A DNA stretch of 64,000 nt from Mycobacterium helveticum (GTDB taxonomy: Bacteria; Actinomycetota; Actinomycetes; Mycobacteriales; Mycobacteriaceae), in NCBI RefSeq assembly GCF_007714205.1, contig NZ_VMQU01000002.1, positions 1 through 64,000 of the forward strand, in the 5' to 3' direction. The notes beneath the pieces are model-generated. The model was given only the letters and a program-made list of their open reading frames with translations, was not told the origin of the DNA and did not search any database. The number at the start of each line of letters is the position of its first letter. Within the stretch, counting starts at the first letter, position 1. Shown in pieces: positions 25,030-33,794 of this stretch. The position numbers and the translations under genes are program-made.

Positions 25030-25063
25030 GTAGGGCCTGCCGAATCGCCCTCCGGGGGCAAGG

Positions 25064-25382
25064 GCAGCTCCTCGCCCCCTACAAGCTGTCCGGCGTGGCG
25101 GTGCTGGTCGTGGCCGCGGTGGTGTTCGCGTTGGTGCACGGGCAGTTCCGGGGTGATTTCACGGCCAAGACGAAGCTGACGATGCTGGCGTCGCGGGCGG
25201 GACTGGTGTTCGGCGGTAAGTACGTGTCGTTGACGACGCCGAAAAACCCTATGCCGCAACGGATCACGCCGTCACGGGTGGTCGATGCGCGTGGCGTGAC
25301 GACCGAGATCAACACGTTGTTCCAGACGAGCACCTCGATCGCGCAGCAACGCTACGTGGACGGCGACCTTGCGGGCGACTGA
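25064..25382 (+). pseudogene. Internally deleted mce-family relic
   Basis: The translation LAPYKLSGVAVLVVAAVVF, then QFRGDFTAKTKLTMLASRAGLV, is the N-terminal membrane anchor and start of the MCE domain of an MceA-type protein. It then jumps in frame to FGGKYVSLTTPKNP and TTEINTLFQT, sequences that normally lie about 50 residues later, and is cut short at 25382. The internal deletion removes the centre of the MCE domain and the rest of the protein is missing. No other mce genes are nearby. This is a remnant of a lost mce operon or of a recombination event. Confidence 0.75.
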
Positions 25383-25402
25383 CGAACCATGACAATGGTC
25401 GG

Positions 25403-26095
25403 ATGCAGCGGTTCATGGTGGCCGTGGTTGCGGCACTACTGCTCGACCTCTCCCGCGCCGCGAGCGCGACGGCCAGCCCCGTTGTGCCGCCCGTCAGCGA
25501 CGCGGCGCGCGCGGCGGGGTTCGTCGACGTCCGCAGCGTCGTGCCCGACGCCGTCGTCGACCTGCGCTACGCGACGACGAACAATTTCACCGGCACGCAG
25601 TTGTACCCGTCAGACGCCCGCTGCCTGGTGCACCAGTCGATGGCGCCCGGCCTCGGCGCGGCTGCGGCGGCGCTGCGCCCGCAGGGGCACGTGCTGGTGT
25701 TCTGGGACTGCTACCGGCCCCACGACGTGCAGGTCAAGATGTTCAACGCGGTGCCCAACCCGGCCTGGGTCGCCCGGCCAGGGCCCTACGCGCACAGCCA
25801 CGAGTCCGGGCGTTCGGTCGACGTGACGTTCACCAGCGCGGGGCAGCCATGTGCGCCCGACCGTCACGCCGGCGGGGTGTGCCTGGCCGACATGGGCACT
25901 GACTTCGACGACTTCACCGCCCGCGCAACCGCATTCGCTACGCAGGGCGTCAGCCCGGAGGCGCAGGCGAACCGCGCCCAGCTGCGCAACGCGATGACCT
26001 ACGGCGGGCTGAGCGTGTACTCCGGTGAGTGGTGGCATTTCAACGGCCCGGGCGCTGCCGCCGACCGCCCGATCCTCGACGTCCCGGTCGATTAG
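25403..26095 (+). CDS. VanX-like D-alanyl-D-alanine dipeptidase, exported
   Basis: This 230-residue M15D zinc dipeptidase starts with a signal-peptide-like N-terminus (MQRFMVAVVAALLLDLSRA). Catalytic features are WDCYRPHDVQ, the zinc motif SHESGRSVDVTF (His, Asp), and EWWHF with the base Glu and the third zinc His. Enzymes of this family split D-Ala-D-Ala or related cell-wall dipeptides outside the membrane. The gene follows the mce relic and runs 10 bp before a methyltransferase gene. A vancomycin-resistance role is unlikely since no vanH/vanA partners are present. Confidence 0.85.
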   Translation: MQRFMVAVVAALLLDLSRAASATASPVVPPVSDAARAAGFVDVRSVVPDAVVDLRYATTNNFTGTQLYPSDARCLVHQSMAPGLGAAAAALRPQGHVLVFWDCYRPHDVQVKMFNAVPNPAWVARPGPYAHSHESGRSVDVTFTSAGQPCAPDRHAGGVCLADMGTDFDDFTARATAFATQGVSPEAQANRAQLRNAMTYGGLSVYSGEWWHFNGPGAAADRPILDVPVD

Positions 26096-26105
26096 GGAGC
26101 GCACG

Positions 26106-26918
26106 GTGATCGACGAGCCCCGGGCCAACTACACCCACGGACACCACGAGTCGGTGCTGCGCGGTCATTCGCGGCGCACGGCCGAAGACTCCGCGGCCTA
26201 CCTGCTGCCGCATCTGCGGCCGGGGCTGTCCGTTTTGGACGTCGGGTGCGGACCCGGGACGATCACCGGCGACCTCGCCGCCCGGGTCGCCCCCGGACCG
26301 GTCACCGCCGTCGACCAATTCGGCGCGGTCCTCGACGTGGCCCGCGCCGAGATACAGCGGCGCAACCTGTCCAACGTCTCGTTCGCCACCGCCGACGTCC
26401 ACCGGCTCGACTTCCCCGACGACACCTTCGACGTCGTCCACGCCCACCAGGTGCTGCAGCACGTCGCCGACCCGGTGCGCGCGCTGCGCGAGATGCGCCG
26501 GGTGTGCCGTCCGGGCGGGGTCGTGGCGGCCCGCGACGCCGACTATGCCGGATTCGTCTGGTATCCAAGGCTTCCCGCGCTGGACCTGTGGCTGGATCTG
26601 TACCAGAAGGCGGCCCGCGCCAACCGCGGCGAACCCGATGCGGGCCGGCGGCTGCTGTCCTGGGCGCTCGAGGCCGGGTTCGCCGACATCGCGCCCACGG
26701 GCAGCCTCTGGTGCTACGCGACGCCCGCGACCCGGCAGTGGTGGGGCGGAATGTGGGCCGACCGAATCCTGCATTCGGGTGTGGCGCGCGAATTGCTGCG
26801 GCTGGGCCTGGCCACGCCGGCGCAGCTCGAGGAGATCTCCGCGGCGTGGCGGGCCTGGGCCGCGGCCCCGGACGGCTGGCTGGCGATCCCGCATGGCGAA
26901 ATCATCTGCCGTGCATAG
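26106..26918 (+). CDS. Class I SAM-dependent methyltransferase
   Basis: This 270-residue methyltransferase from GTG 26106 has motif I VLDVGCGPGTITG, motif II in ATADVHRLDFPDDTFDVV, and AHQVLQHVADPVRALREM as the motif III region, all of the UbiE/Methyltransf_11 type. No membrane segment is present. The acceptor substrate cannot be told from sequence. It converges on the amidase gene with 3 bp between stops. Confidence 0.85.
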   Translation: MIDEPRANYTHGHHESVLRGHSRRTAEDSAAYLLPHLRPGLSVLDVGCGPGTITGDLAARVAPGPVTAVDQFGAVLDVARAEIQRRNLSNVSFATADVHRLDFPDDTFDVVHAHQVLQHVADPVRALREMRRVCRPGGVVAARDADYAGFVWYPRLPALDLWLDLYQKAARANRGEPDAGRRLLSWALEAGFADIAPTGSLWCYATPATRQWWGGMWADRILHSGVARELLRLGLATPAQLEEISAAWRAWAAAPDGWLAIPHGEIICRA

Positions 26919-26921
26919 GCG

Positions 26922-28448
26922 CTACCCGGGGAAGGGAAATCCGCCGCACAGGGACTCGAACGCGGCGCCGGCCCGCAACACCGTGGCGTCGTCGAATCGC
27001 CTGCCCACGATCATCATCCCGACCGGCAGGCCGTCGAGGAGGCCGGCGGGCACCGACAGGGCGGGATGGCCGGTGATGTCCATGGGTGCGGTGTTGACCG
27101 CCTTGCCCAGCGCGCGACCGAGCAGTCCGACGTCGTCGGGACCGCCGGCCGGAAGCGGGTCCGCCGTCCCCGCAACGGTGGGCATCACCAGCACGTCGTA
27201 CTCGTCCAGCGCCGCATCGTAGGCGGCCCGCACGTGCGGAAGCAGGTTGCGCGCCTTGGCGTAGGTTGCGCCGCCGAGGGTGTGCAGTCCGTAATGCCCG
27301 CACAGCGCGGTCGCCTTGACGGTGCTGGCCAACGCGTCGGCGTTGGCGACCCGCTGCCGGGCGAAGTGCGCCATGAGCTCCGGGTCGTACAACCCGTCGA
27401 CGCCGAGCCCGTAGCCGTTGCCGTCGACCATCTGGTAGGTGGCGCCGTCGGTGAAGACGACGTTGAACACGTGCAGCGCCGTCCGGTGCCAGGGCACGCT
27501 GATTTCGCCTACCGGACAACCGTATTCGGTGAACCGCCGCGCCGCCGAGCGGACTAGTTCGTCGGCTTCCGGTGACGCCCCGGGCTGCCCGAAACCCTCG
27601 CCGACGATGCCGACGCGCAGCCCGGTCACGTCGCCGGTGAGCGCGGCCCGGTAGTCGAACGCGGCCATCGGCTGATGCTGGCGCGGGTCGCGGCCGTCGG
27701 GCCCGGCGAGCACCGTGAGCATCAGTGCGGCGTCGGCGACGGTGCGCGTCATGGGTCCGAGATGGTCGATCGTCCGCTCGATCGGAAATGCCCCGGTGTA
27801 GGGCACCAGGCCGTGAGTCGGCTTGTGCCCGACGATGCCGCACAACGCGGCCGGGATGCGGATCGACCCACCCTGGTCGCCGCCGAGGGCGAGGTCGACC
27901 TCTCCGGCGGCGACCAATGCGCCGCTCCCGCTGGAGGACCCGCCCGTCTCGCGCGCGGTGTCCCAGGGATTGCGCACCGGCCCCGAGGCGGAGGTGAAGC
28001 TCGACCCCGAGCAGCACAGGTCCTCGCACACGCTCTTGCCGGCGATGGTCGCCCCGGCGGCGAGCAGGCGCTCGACGACGGTCGCGTCGCGGCCGGGGAC
28101 GAACCCCTCGACCGCTCGGGACCCGTTCATCATCGGAACGCCGGCGACGGCGATGTTGTCCTTGACCGCGACCGTCCTGCCCGCCAGCGGTCCCGCGGCG
28201 CCGGAGCGGATCTCGGTGGTGACATACCAGGCGCCGAGCGGATTTTCCGCCGCCGTCGGGAACCGGTAGCCGCGCTCGGGAGCCTGCGGCCGCGCCAACT
28301 CCTCGTACAGCGCATCGACCACGTCATAGGACGTCAGGGTGCGGTCCACGGCCGCCAGGTACCCGCGTCGCGCGCCGGCGTCGAGGTGGAACCCGAAATG
28401 CCGAGCCGCGGCGTCGAGGTCGCCGGCCGATGGCCGCGAAACCGTCAC
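26922..28448 (-). CDS. Amidase-signature family hydrolase
   Basis: From GTG 28448 this is a 508-residue amidase-signature enzyme. The catalytic triad is visible as the Lys in AVKDNIAVAG, the cis-Ser in GGSSSGSGAL, and the nucleophile in GGDQGGSIRIPAALCG. SKRs such as this hydrolyse small amides, and the VGHKPTHGLVPYTGAFPIE stretch resembles mycobacterial AmiD-type enzymes rather than GatA, which is usually shorter and in a gat operon. It sits alone on the minus strand upstream of the mutase cluster. A frame extension upstream of the GTG has no coding look. Confidence 0.85.
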   Translation of the reverse strand: MTVSRPSAGDLDAAARHFGFHLDAGARRGYLAAVDRTLTSYDVVDALYEELARPQAPERGYRFPTAAENPLGAWYVTTEIRSGAAGPLAGRTVAVKDNIAVAGVPMMNGSRAVEGFVPGRDATVVERLLAAGATIAGKSVCEDLCCSGSSFTSASGPVRNPWDTARETGGSSSGSGALVAAGEVDLALGGDQGGSIRIPAALCGIVGHKPTHGLVPYTGAFPIERTIDHLGPMTRTVADAALMLTVLAGPDGRDPRQHQPMAAFDYRAALTGDVTGLRVGIVGEGFGQPGASPEADELVRSAARRFTEYGCPVGEISVPWHRTALHVFNVVFTDGATYQMVDGNGYGLGVDGLYDPELMAHFARQRVANADALASTVKATALCGHYGLHTLGGATYAKARNLLPHVRAAYDAALDEYDVLVMPTVAGTADPLPAGGPDDVGLLGRALGKAVNTAPMDITGHPALSVPAGLLDGLPVGMMIVGRRFDDATVLRAGAAFESLCGGFPFPG

Positions 28449-28465
28449 GTCGAGCAGCTTAACCC

Positions 28466-28659
28466 TCAGTCCAGGAAGAGGTCCGGGATCGGCTGGTCTG
28501 CACCGCCGTAGCGGGACAGGTCGGTGACCCCGGCCGACCGCGACGCCGCGGCCTCGACCGCGCGCCACGTCCTCGTTCCCGGCGGACGTCGCCGACGGCG
28601 GCCAGCGCCTTGCCGCCGGAGATCACGGCGGTTCGTTCGCCGCGCATATCGTTGGGCAT
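28466..28659 (-). pseudogene. Gene remnant with intact start site
   Basis: ATG 28659 has an excellent AAAGGAG box 5 bp upstream and begins MPNDMRGERTAVISGGKALA, but the frame soon turns into Arg-rich noise. The coding look resumes in another frame as TDLSRYGGADQPIPDLFLD and a stop at 28466. The simplest reading is a gene reduced to its two ends by deletion and frameshift. The family is not recognised. Confidence 0.35.
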
Positions 28660-28728
28660 GGCGCTCCTTTGGCCTGGTCAGCCCCGCGGTATTGGCATTC
28701 TCTTTTTTTGCAAGTACGTTATCAGCCG

Positions 28729-30306
28729 ATGGATAACCAGATTCAGACCCCATCGGGCATTCCGTTGCGGCCCGTGTACGGGCCGGGGGACAGGACCGCC
28801 GAACCTGCGCCGCCCGGACAGTTCCCGTTCACGCGGGGCAATTTCGCGTCGGGGTATCGGGGCAAGCTGTGGACGTTTCGTCAGTACTCGGGCTTCGGTA
28901 CCGCCGAAGAGTCCAACCGCCGCTACCGGTACCTGCTCGAGCAGGGTGGCACCGGCCTGTCGGTGGCGTTGGACCTGCCCACCCAGTGCGGATACGACTC
29001 CGATGATCCCGAGTTCGGCGAGGAGGTGGGGCGGGTCGGTGTCGCGGTGGACACCCTGGCCGACTTCGAGATCCTGTTCGATTCCATCCCGCTGGACAAG
29101 CTCAGCACGAGCATGACGATCAACGGCACGGCCGCGATCCTGCTGGCGTTCTACGTCGCCGCGGCCGAGAAGAAGGGCATCCCGCGGGTCACGCTGACCG
29201 GGACCATCCAGAATGACATCCTCAAGGAGTACGCCTCGCGCGGTACCTGGATCTGGCCGCCGGAGCCCTCGCTGCGGCTGATCGCCGACACGATCGAGTT
29301 CTGCGCCGCCGAAGTGCCGCGGTTCAACGCGATTTCGGTGGCCGGGGCCCACTTCCGCGACGCCGGCGCCAACGCGGTGCAGGAGATGGCGTTCACCCTG
29401 GCCGACGGCATCACCTATTGCGACACCGTGGTCCAGCGCGGCCGCATGAGTATCGACCAGTTCGCGCCGCAGATCTCGTTCTTCTTCTACACCCACGGCG
29501 ACTTCTTCGAGGAGATCGCCAAATACCGTGCCGGACGCCGCCGTTGGGCCACCATCGTGCGGGAGCGGTACGGGGCGGACACGGACAAGGCGTCGATGTT
29601 CCGGTTCGGCTGCGTGTGCGGCGGCGCGTCGCTGTATGCCCCGCAGGCGCAGAACAACCTGGTGCGGGTGGCCTACGAGGCCATGGCGGCGGTGTTGGGC
29701 GGGGTGCAGTCGATGTTCACCGCGGCCTGGGACGAGCCGTTCGCGCTGCCCACCGAGGAATCCACCACCCTGGCGTTGCGCACCCAGCAGATCCTGGCGT
29801 ATGAAACCGGGGTGGCCAGCGTGGCCGATCCGTTGGGCGGCTCGTACTTCGTCGAGGCCCTCACCGACGCCACCGAGGGCCGCATCGTGGAGATCATGGA
29901 CGACCTGCAGCGCCACGGCGGCATGGTGGCCGCGATCGAGGACGGCTACCTGCAGGGCCTGATCGCCGACGAAGCCTTCCGCACCCACCAGGACATCGAG
30001 GGCGGCACCCGCCCCGTCGTCGGGGTCAACCGGTTCGTCTCCGAGGAACCCGAACCCGACGTGGTCACCTACGAGCTGGACGCCGAGGGGCGCGACCTGC
30101 AGCTCAAGCGGCTCTCCAAGGTGAAGGCCGAACGCGACTCGGCGGCAGCGCAGTCGGCGCTGGCAGAACTGTCACGCGCCGCCGAGGGCACCGACAACCT
30201 GATGCACAAGCTGATCGACTGCGCCAACGCCTACTGCACGGTCGGTGAGATGGTCTCCGCGCTCAAAGCGGTGTGGGGCGAGTTCGCACAGCCGGTGGTG
30301 TTCTAG
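28729..30306 (+). CDS. B12-dependent acyl-CoA mutase, large (catalytic) subunit
   Basis: This 525-residue catalytic subunit of a methylmalonyl-CoA-mutase-family enzyme lacks a B12 domain, which is encoded next door. The TIM-barrel start GYRGKLWTFRQYSGFGTAEE and the TGTIQNDILKEY block are typical. Tyr53 (RQY) and Arg171 (SRGTW) correspond to Tyr89 and Arg207 of Propionibacterium methylmalonyl-CoA mutase, unlike isobutyryl- (Phe/Gln) or 2-hydroxyisobutyryl-CoA (Ile/Gln) mutases. However, the usual SGYH is AGAH here (Ala207-His208), removing a Tyr from the pocket. ATG 28729 is the natural start. The small subunit starts right after the stop. Substrate: a carboxylated acyl-CoA, inferred. Confidence 0.88.
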   Translation: MDNQIQTPSGIPLRPVYGPGDRTAEPAPPGQFPFTRGNFASGYRGKLWTFRQYSGFGTAEESNRRYRYLLEQGGTGLSVALDLPTQCGYDSDDPEFGEEVGRVGVAVDTLADFEILFDSIPLDKLSTSMTINGTAAILLAFYVAAAEKKGIPRVTLTGTIQNDILKEYASRGTWIWPPEPSLRLIADTIEFCAAEVPRFNAISVAGAHFRDAGANAVQEMAFTLADGITYCDTVVQRGRMSIDQFAPQISFFFYTHGDFFEEIAKYRAGRRRWATIVRERYGADTDKASMFRFGCVCGGASLYAPQAQNNLVRVAYEAMAAVLGGVQSMFTAAWDEPFALPTEESTTLALRTQQILAYETGVASVADPLGGSYFVEALTDATEGRIVEIMDDLQRHGGMVAAIEDGYLQGLIADEAFRTHQDIEGGTRPVVGVNRFVSEEPEPDVVTYELDAEGRDLQLKRLSKVKAERDSAAAQSALAELSRAAEGTDNLMHKLIDCANAYCTVGEMVSALKAVWGEFAQPVVF

Positions 30307-30732
30307 ATGGCCGTGCGCATCCTGGTGGCCAAGCCCGGCCTGGACGGACACGACCGCGGCGCCAAGATCGTCGCGCGCACCCTGCGCGACGCCGGCTTCG
30401 AGGTCATCTACACCGGTATCCGGCAACGCATCGAAGACATCGCCTCGATCGCGGTCCAGGAAGACGTCGCCGTCGTGGGCCTGAGCATCCTGTCCGGTGC
30501 CCACCTGGCGCTGACCACCCGCACCGTCGAGGCCCTGCGTGCCGCCGACGCCGCCGACATCGCCGTCGTCGTCGGGGGCACGATCCCGCACGCCGACGTG
30601 CCCAAACTGCTGTCCGCGGGCGCCGCCGCGGTGTTCCCCACCGGGACACCGCTGGACGCGCTGGTGCGCGACATCCGGGCCCTGACCGGACCCCCCCAAC
30701 CCGCATCGGAGGAATCGTGCGCGTCGGAGTGA
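30307..30732 (+). CDS. B12-binding small subunit of the acyl-CoA mutase
   Basis: This 141-residue cobalamin-binding domain contains AKPGLDGHDRGAKIVA, the DxHxxG motif whose His replaces dimethylbenzimidazole as cobalt ligand, followed by LSILSGAH and VVVGGTIP of the flavodoxin-like fold. It immediately follows the catalytic subunit and would form the holo-mutase with it. The C-terminal TGPPQPASEE tail overlaps the start of the LLM gene by 16 bp. A MeaB-type chaperone lies 13 kb away, in the same catabolic region. Confidence 0.92.
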   Translation: MAVRILVAKPGLDGHDRGAKIVARTLRDAGFEVIYTGIRQRIEDIASIAVQEDVAVVGLSILSGAHLALTTRTVEALRAADAADIAVVVGGTIPHADVPKLLSAGAAAVFPTGTPLDALVRDIRALTGPPQPASEESCASE

Positions 30733-31673
30733 TGATCGGTGCCGAGCGCGGCGACATGGCCCGCAAGGTGCACAAGCTGGTCTCCGATATCGAATGGGCC
30801 GAGTCCGCGGGTCTGGACACCGCGTGGATGCCGCAGGTTCCCGACGACTTCGACTGCCTGGCCATGGTGTCGCTGATGGCCGCGCACAGCTCGCGCATCG
30901 AGTTGGGTACCGCGGTGGTGCCGCTGCAGGCTCAGCATCCGATCGCGCTGGCCCGCCAGGCGCTCTCGACGCATGCGGTGGCCGGTGGTCGGCTGGCGCT
31001 GGGGGTCGGACCGTCGCACCACTGGATCGTCCGCGACATGCTCGGCCTGCCGTATGAGAAGCCGGCCGCCTACACCCGTGACTACCTGCGGGTGCTGGGC
31101 GCCGCCATCGCCGGGCCGGGACCGGTTGACGTCGAGAACGATTCGTTCACCGTGCACAACCCGCTGGCGATCGGAGCCGACACCCCGATGCCGGTCCTGG
31201 TCGCCGCGCTCGGACCGGTGATGCTGCAGATCGCCGGCGAACTTGCCGACGGCACCGTGCTGTGGATGGCCGACGAACGCGCGATCGGTGAGCACATCGC
31301 GCCGAAGATCGCCAAGGCCGCCGCGGACGCGGGCCGCCCCGCGCCGCGGATCGTCGCGGGCATCCCGGTATGCCTTTGTGCGCCCGCGCAAGTCGGCGAG
31401 GCCAGGGAGCGGGCCAACCGCATCCTGGGCGAGGCCGAGGTGTCACCCAACTACCAGCGCCTGCTCGATCGCGGCGACGCCCGCGATGTCGGCGACCTGT
31501 GCGCGGCCGGCGACTCCGAACAGATCCTGCGGCGATTCCGCTCATTCGCCGACGCCGGTGTGACCGACCTGTCGGTGCGCCTGTTGCCGATCGGCGCCGA
31601 CCGCGACGAACTGGTCGCCTCCAAACGGCGCACCCGCGAGATGATCGCCGCTCTCGCAACGGAGCTGCGGTGA
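30717..31673 (+). CDS. F420-dependent LLM-class oxidoreductase
   Basis: This 318-residue TIM-barrel oxidoreductase of the luciferase-like F420 family starts at GTG 30717 behind a GGAGGA box. The N-terminal VGVMIGAERGD and the segments WAESAGLDTAWMPQ, IELGTAVVPLQAQHP and GGRLALGVGPSHHW are typical of mycobacterial F420-dependent enzymes. Co-transcription with the mutase and CoA transferase suggests that it acts on an intermediate of the same pathway. A flavin-dependent member cannot be excluded from sequence alone. Confidence 0.85.
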   Translation: MRVGVMIGAERGDMARKVHKLVSDIEWAESAGLDTAWMPQVPDDFDCLAMVSLMAAHSSRIELGTAVVPLQAQHPIALARQALSTHAVAGGRLALGVGPSHHWIVRDMLGLPYEKPAAYTRDYLRVLGAAIAGPGPVDVENDSFTVHNPLAIGADTPMPVLVAALGPVMLQIAGELADGTVLWMADERAIGEHIAPKIAKAAADAGRPAPRIVAGIPVCLCAPAQVGEARERANRILGEAEVSPNYQRLLDRGDARDVGDLCAAGDSEQILRRFRSFADAGVTDLSVRLLPIGADRDELVASKRRTREMIAALATELR

Positions 31674-32713
31674 CGCGGGACGGTTCCCAGGGCCCGCTTA
31701 TGGGGGTTCGCATCCTCGAGGTCGGCACCATGCTGGCCGGCCCGTACGCCACCATGCTGCTCGCCGACCTCGGGGCCGAGGTCACCAAGATCGAGCCCCG
31801 CGGCGGCGAGATCTCCCGCGGCGTGGGCCCCAGCTATTTCGCCAGCCTCAACCGCAACAAGTCCAGCATCTGCCTGGACCTGAATTCCGTTGCGGGACAG
31901 AACCGGCTGGGCGAGCTGGTGGCCGGCGCCCACGCGCTGCTGGTGAACCTGAAGCCGTCGGCCATTCGCCGGCTGGGGCTCACCTACGAGGCGTTGCGGC
32001 GCCACAACGAGCGGATCGTGTGCGTGGCGATCACAGGATTCGGGCTGCACGGCGGCGACGACCCGGCCTTCGACTACGTAGTTCAGGCCTCCACCGGTAT
32101 CGCCGCCCTGACGGGCGACCCCGACGGGCCTCCGACGCTGCCCGGCTACTCCTCGGCGGACAACTCCACCGGCATGTGTGCGGCGCTGGGCCTGCTGGCC
32201 AAGATCGTCTCCGGCACCGGCGGGCAGGTGGACGTGTCGCTGCGCGACGTGATGTTCTCGCAGCTGAACTACCACGCCGCGGCCTACCTCAACAACGGCG
32301 TGGAGCCGCGGCGGCGGCCGTACGGGGCGCATTCGTATTACGTTCCTGCGCAACTGTTCCCGACGGCAGAGGGATATCTGGCGCTGTTCGTCACGCACGA
32401 CGGCTTCTGGAAGTCCTTCGCCGCCGAGGCGGGTATCGGGGGTTTCGAGACGATGGCCGAACGGGTCGAGCGGCGCGACGAGGTGCTCGCCGTCGTCACC
32501 GCGATGCTGGCAACCGACACCGCCGTCGGCTGGGAGCGGCGATTGCGTCCCCTCGGGGTGCCGGCGGCGGCCGTCCGGACGTTGCCTGAGGCGCTCGATG
32601 CGACCCCGGAAGTGGTCGTGGCCGCGGGCGATTTCCGCCTCGTCGCCGGCCCGATCCACGTGTCCGGTTACGAGCCGCAGTATCGCCCGCCGCCTGTGTT
32701 GCCCGAGGGCTGA
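31670..32713 (+). CDS. Class III (CaiB/BaiF) acyl-CoA transferase
   Basis: This 347-residue class III CoA transferase starts at GTG 31670 with a GTGA overlap. GVRILEVGTMLAGPYATMLLADLGAEVTKIE is the family N-terminus (only motif parts quoted: AGPYATM, LGAEVTKIE). The catalytic Asp is expected in FDYVVQASTGIAA, and GGQVDVSLRDVMF follows. It would move CoA between carboxylic acids, activating the substrate for the mutase or beta-oxidation enzymes. It is last in the four-gene mutase operon, convergent with LysR. Confidence 0.87.
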   Translation: MTRDGSQGPLMGVRILEVGTMLAGPYATMLLADLGAEVTKIEPRGGEISRGVGPSYFASLNRNKSSICLDLNSVAGQNRLGELVAGAHALLVNLKPSAIRRLGLTYEALRRHNERIVCVAITGFGLHGGDDPAFDYVVQASTGIAALTGDPDGPPTLPGYSSADNSTGMCAALGLLAKIVSGTGGQVDVSLRDVMFSQLNYHAAAYLNNGVEPRRRPYGAHSYYVPAQLFPTAEGYLALFVTHDGFWKSFAAEAGIGGFETMAERVERRDEVLAVVTAMLATDTAVGWERRLRPLGVPAAAVRTLPEALDATPEVVVAAGDFRLVAGPIHVSGYEPQYRPPPVLPEG

Positions 32714-32747
32714 ATCGGCGCCGCCCTCCGTACGGCGCCGCCCGGGC

Positions 32748-33650
32748 TCAGAACGGCGAGCCCGTGAGGTGCGCCTCGGCGAGCTTGCGGAACGCCGCCA
32801 CCAACCGGCTGCGGTCCCCGGCGCGCGTGGCGAGCACCACGTGGCAGGGCTCGACGCCCCGCAACGGGACGGTGATGATGTCGGGCCGCAGGGTGTTGAC
32901 GCGTAAATCGGGCACAACGGCGACCGCCTGCCCGGAGGCGATCAGCTCGAATTTGTCCTCGAGCGCGTGGATGAACGGTCCATCGGGCGCCCGGCGTCCG
33001 TCGGGCCGGGGATCGATGCGCCAGAAGGCACTCCACAGCGTGTCGGAGTCGCGAACCCGGGGCATCGGTTCGTCGGCGATGTCGTCGAGGGTGACGAATT
33101 CCCGCCCCGCGAGCCGGTGATCGACCGACATGGCCAGCACCCGGGGCTCGTCGTAGAGGATGGTCACGTGCAGCCCGTCGGTAGGGAACGGGAGCCGGGT
33201 CACCACCGCGTCCACCCGATGCCCGAGTAACGCGTCCAGGGCCTGGTCCCAATCCAGATGGGACACTTGCACATCGGCGTCGGGGTGTTCGCGGCGCATC
33301 TCGCGCACCGCGCGGGTGACGATCATCCCGGTCGTGTAGCCGATCGCGATGCGGCTGGGCTGGGCGGCGGCCCGGGCCTGGGCGGCGGCATGCGTGGCCG
33401 AGCGCAGCAAGGCCTTGGCCCGCGGCAGGAACACCTCCCCGGCCTCCGTCAGCCGGGTGCCTTGTGGCGTGCGATCCAGCAGTCGAACGCCCAGTTGTTG
33501 CTCCAGCCGGCGGATCTGCCGGCTCAACGACGGCTGCGCGACGCGCAACGCGGTCGCGGCGCGGCCGAAGTGCCGGTGTTCGGCGACCACCACGAAGTAC
33601 CCGACCAGCCGCAGATCGAGGTCGATGACGGGCGATACCGATTCGGTCAT
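32748..33650 (-). CDS. LysR-family transcriptional regulator
   Basis: This 300-residue LysR regulator has the N-terminal HTH FGRAATALRVAQPSLSRQIRRLE (residues about 28-50), then the linker helix and the effector domain with RIAIGYTTGMIVTRAV and VDAVVTRLPFP. ATG 33650 is the natural start. It is divergent from the epimerase gene, so the 145 bp between them is the likely control region, and convergent with the mutase operon. The ligand is unknown; a CoA-pathway acid is plausible. Confidence 0.9.
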   Translation of the reverse strand: MTESVSPVIDLDLRLVGYFVVVAEHRHFGRAATALRVAQPSLSRQIRRLEQQLGVRLLDRTPQGTRLTEAGEVFLPRAKALLRSATHAAAQARAAAQPSRIAIGYTTGMIVTRAVREMRREHPDADVQVSHLDWDQALDALLGHRVDAVVTRLPFPTDGLHVTILYDEPRVLAMSVDHRLAGREFVTLDDIADEPMPRVRDSDTLWSAFWRIDPRPDGRRAPDGPFIHALEDKFELIASGQAVAVVPDLRVNTLRPDIITVPLRGVEPCHVVLATRAGDRSRLVAAFRKLAEAHLTGSPF

Positions 33651-33794
33651 CAGGTTATCGTAGCCACCGCACGCGCGCAGCCCAAGTGAGCAGGGGTGAT
33701 ACCGAAACCGCATCGCGGCATTCGAAACGGGTCTTGGACAGGCTGCCGCGCGCGGTCGTTGACTGGACGCGACAGCGAAAGAAGGGAGCCACGC

